Assembly: GCA_964522665.1 (NCBI GenBank)
Contig: CAZFVY010000005.1
Coordinates: 61,098-125,097, forward strand
DNA: 64,000 bases
Direction: 5' to 3'
Origin: CAZFVY01 sp964522665
GTDB taxonomy: Bacteria > Verrucomicrobiota > Verrucomicrobiia > Limisphaerales > CAZFVY01
The translations under genes and the position numbers were made by a program. The notes beneath the pieces were generated by a model, which was not told the DNA's origin, made no database searches, and saw only the letters and a program-made list of their open reading frames with translations. Positions 63,410 to 64,000 of this stretch are shown here, one piece after another; the first letter of the stretch is position 1; the number at the start of each line of letters is the position of its first letter.

Positions 63410-64000
63410 CTAGACGGAATCAAACGTCCACGGCGCGCGCATCTCGGGAGAGACAAACGCGTTCGCCTCCTGGTCATGCTTGAATTCTTCGCGCGCGGGA
63501 TCCCATTCCAATTTTCTGCCGAGGCGCATCGCGATGGTGCCGATGTGGCAGACGGAAACGGAACGATGCCCGATCTCGGCCTCGCAGATTGGTTGCTTGC
63601 GGGTTCGGACGCAGTCGAAGAAATTCCCCATGTGGTCGTTGCTCACGTAGAGGCGCTGCGCGTTGGCGGGCAGCGGCTGGGTGAGGAGCTCGGGGTTGCT
63701 GGCTTCGATGTCGCCGCGGGTGACAAAAATCCAGCCATCGGTACCTTCGAAGCGGATGCCGTTGACGGTGTCGCTCGAGGCGCCGTGATGCGACCCGTCC
63801 GGTCCGTCGGTGATCACGCTCATGCAGACTAGTCTGACCCCGTTGGCGTATTGGTATTCCACGTGATACTGGCTGGCGGCGGTGTAGCCGCCGGGAATCT
63901 CGTCGATGAGGGGCTTGCCCTCGGCGCTGATCGGACCGGTGCGCTCCGTGCCGTTGCCCCATTGCGCGATGTCGTTGTGATGGGCGCCCCAGTCGGTCAT
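63410..64000 (-). CDS. Gfo/Idh/MocA-family oxidoreductase, C-terminal part only
   Basis: The visible 196 residues are the C-terminal alpha/beta domain of a Gfo/Idh/MocA oxidoreductase; the NAD-binding half lies beyond the window edge. TDWGAHHNDIAQWG is the typical substrate-domain motif, with GIRFEGTDGWIFVTRGDIEA and HMGNFFDCVRTRKQP further on. Such enzymes act on sugars or inositols with bound NAD(P). It is upstream of and in line with the propeller and molybdopterin genes. Confidence 0.85.
   Translation of the reverse strand: MTDWGAHHNDIAQWGNGTERTGPISAEGKPLIDEIPGGYTAASQYHVEYQYANGVRLVCMSVITDGPDGSHHGASSDTVNGIRFEGTDGWIFVTRGDIEASNPELLTQPLPANAQRLYVSNDHMGNFFDCVRTRKQPICEAEIGHRSVSVCHIGTIAMRLGRKLEWDPAREEFKHDQEANAFVSPEMRAPWTFDSV

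Overview
The window is a 64 kb piece of a GC-rich bacterial chromosome, most likely from the Verrucomicrobiota. This is inferred from gene content: a PVC-type propeller/HEAT/cytochrome c protein, a Gfo/Idh/MocA oxidoreductase beside PQQ-type propeller and sulfite-oxidase-like genes, and a CehA/McbA-type PHP hydrolase. No 16S gene is present, so the assignment stays an inference. Genes are dense, on both strands, and there is no CRISPR array, insertion sequence or prophage.

Layout. 32-7888: an RND efflux operon (adaptor, pump, TolC) that also holds an RraA-family protein and an HpcH/HpaI-type aldolase homologue. 8064-10726: two divergent flagellin-like genes around a Sel1-repeat gene. 10880-17144: a lipoprotein and metH on the minus strand, then a divergent pentapeptide-repeat/TIR gene. 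17396-30800: a secreted cytochrome c dehydrogenase-like protein, lactonase, PHP hydrolase, an active/inactive pair of Deg-like proteases, class I aldolase, RluA-type pseudouridine synthase and an O-antigen-ligase-like protein. 30934-35062: folE2, a zinc-less DksA/TraR homologue with rpmG and rpsR, and rpoD. 35424-49130: nuoB to nuoN (complex I) without nuoA, with an antisense tRNA-Gln between nuoE and nuoF. 49249-56837: ferredoxin, cinA, fur, Rieske protein, then glyS-DUF2127-larB-larC-trm112. 57005-64000: FHA protein, canonical flagellin, a secreted hypothetical, and a partial Gfo/Idh - propeller - molybdopterin oxidoreductase cluster.

The most interesting signals are regulatory. (1) At least nine transcription units (sel1, metH, lactonase, Deg protease, folE2, nuoB, fur, FHA, the 59579 gene) have a -35/-10 pair whose -10 ends exactly 6 nt before the start codon. 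Transcription would then start on the first base of the start codon, which means leaderless mRNAs. (2) Two flagellin genes 47 kb apart share a sigma-28-type promoter and a ~100 nt leader with two hairpins presenting GGA in the loop, one next to the start codon. This is the layout expected for CsrA control of flagellin translation. (3) A tRNA-Gln gene with its own promoter lies backwards inside the complex I operon.

All functional calls come from reading the sequence and recalled family motifs; no database search was run.
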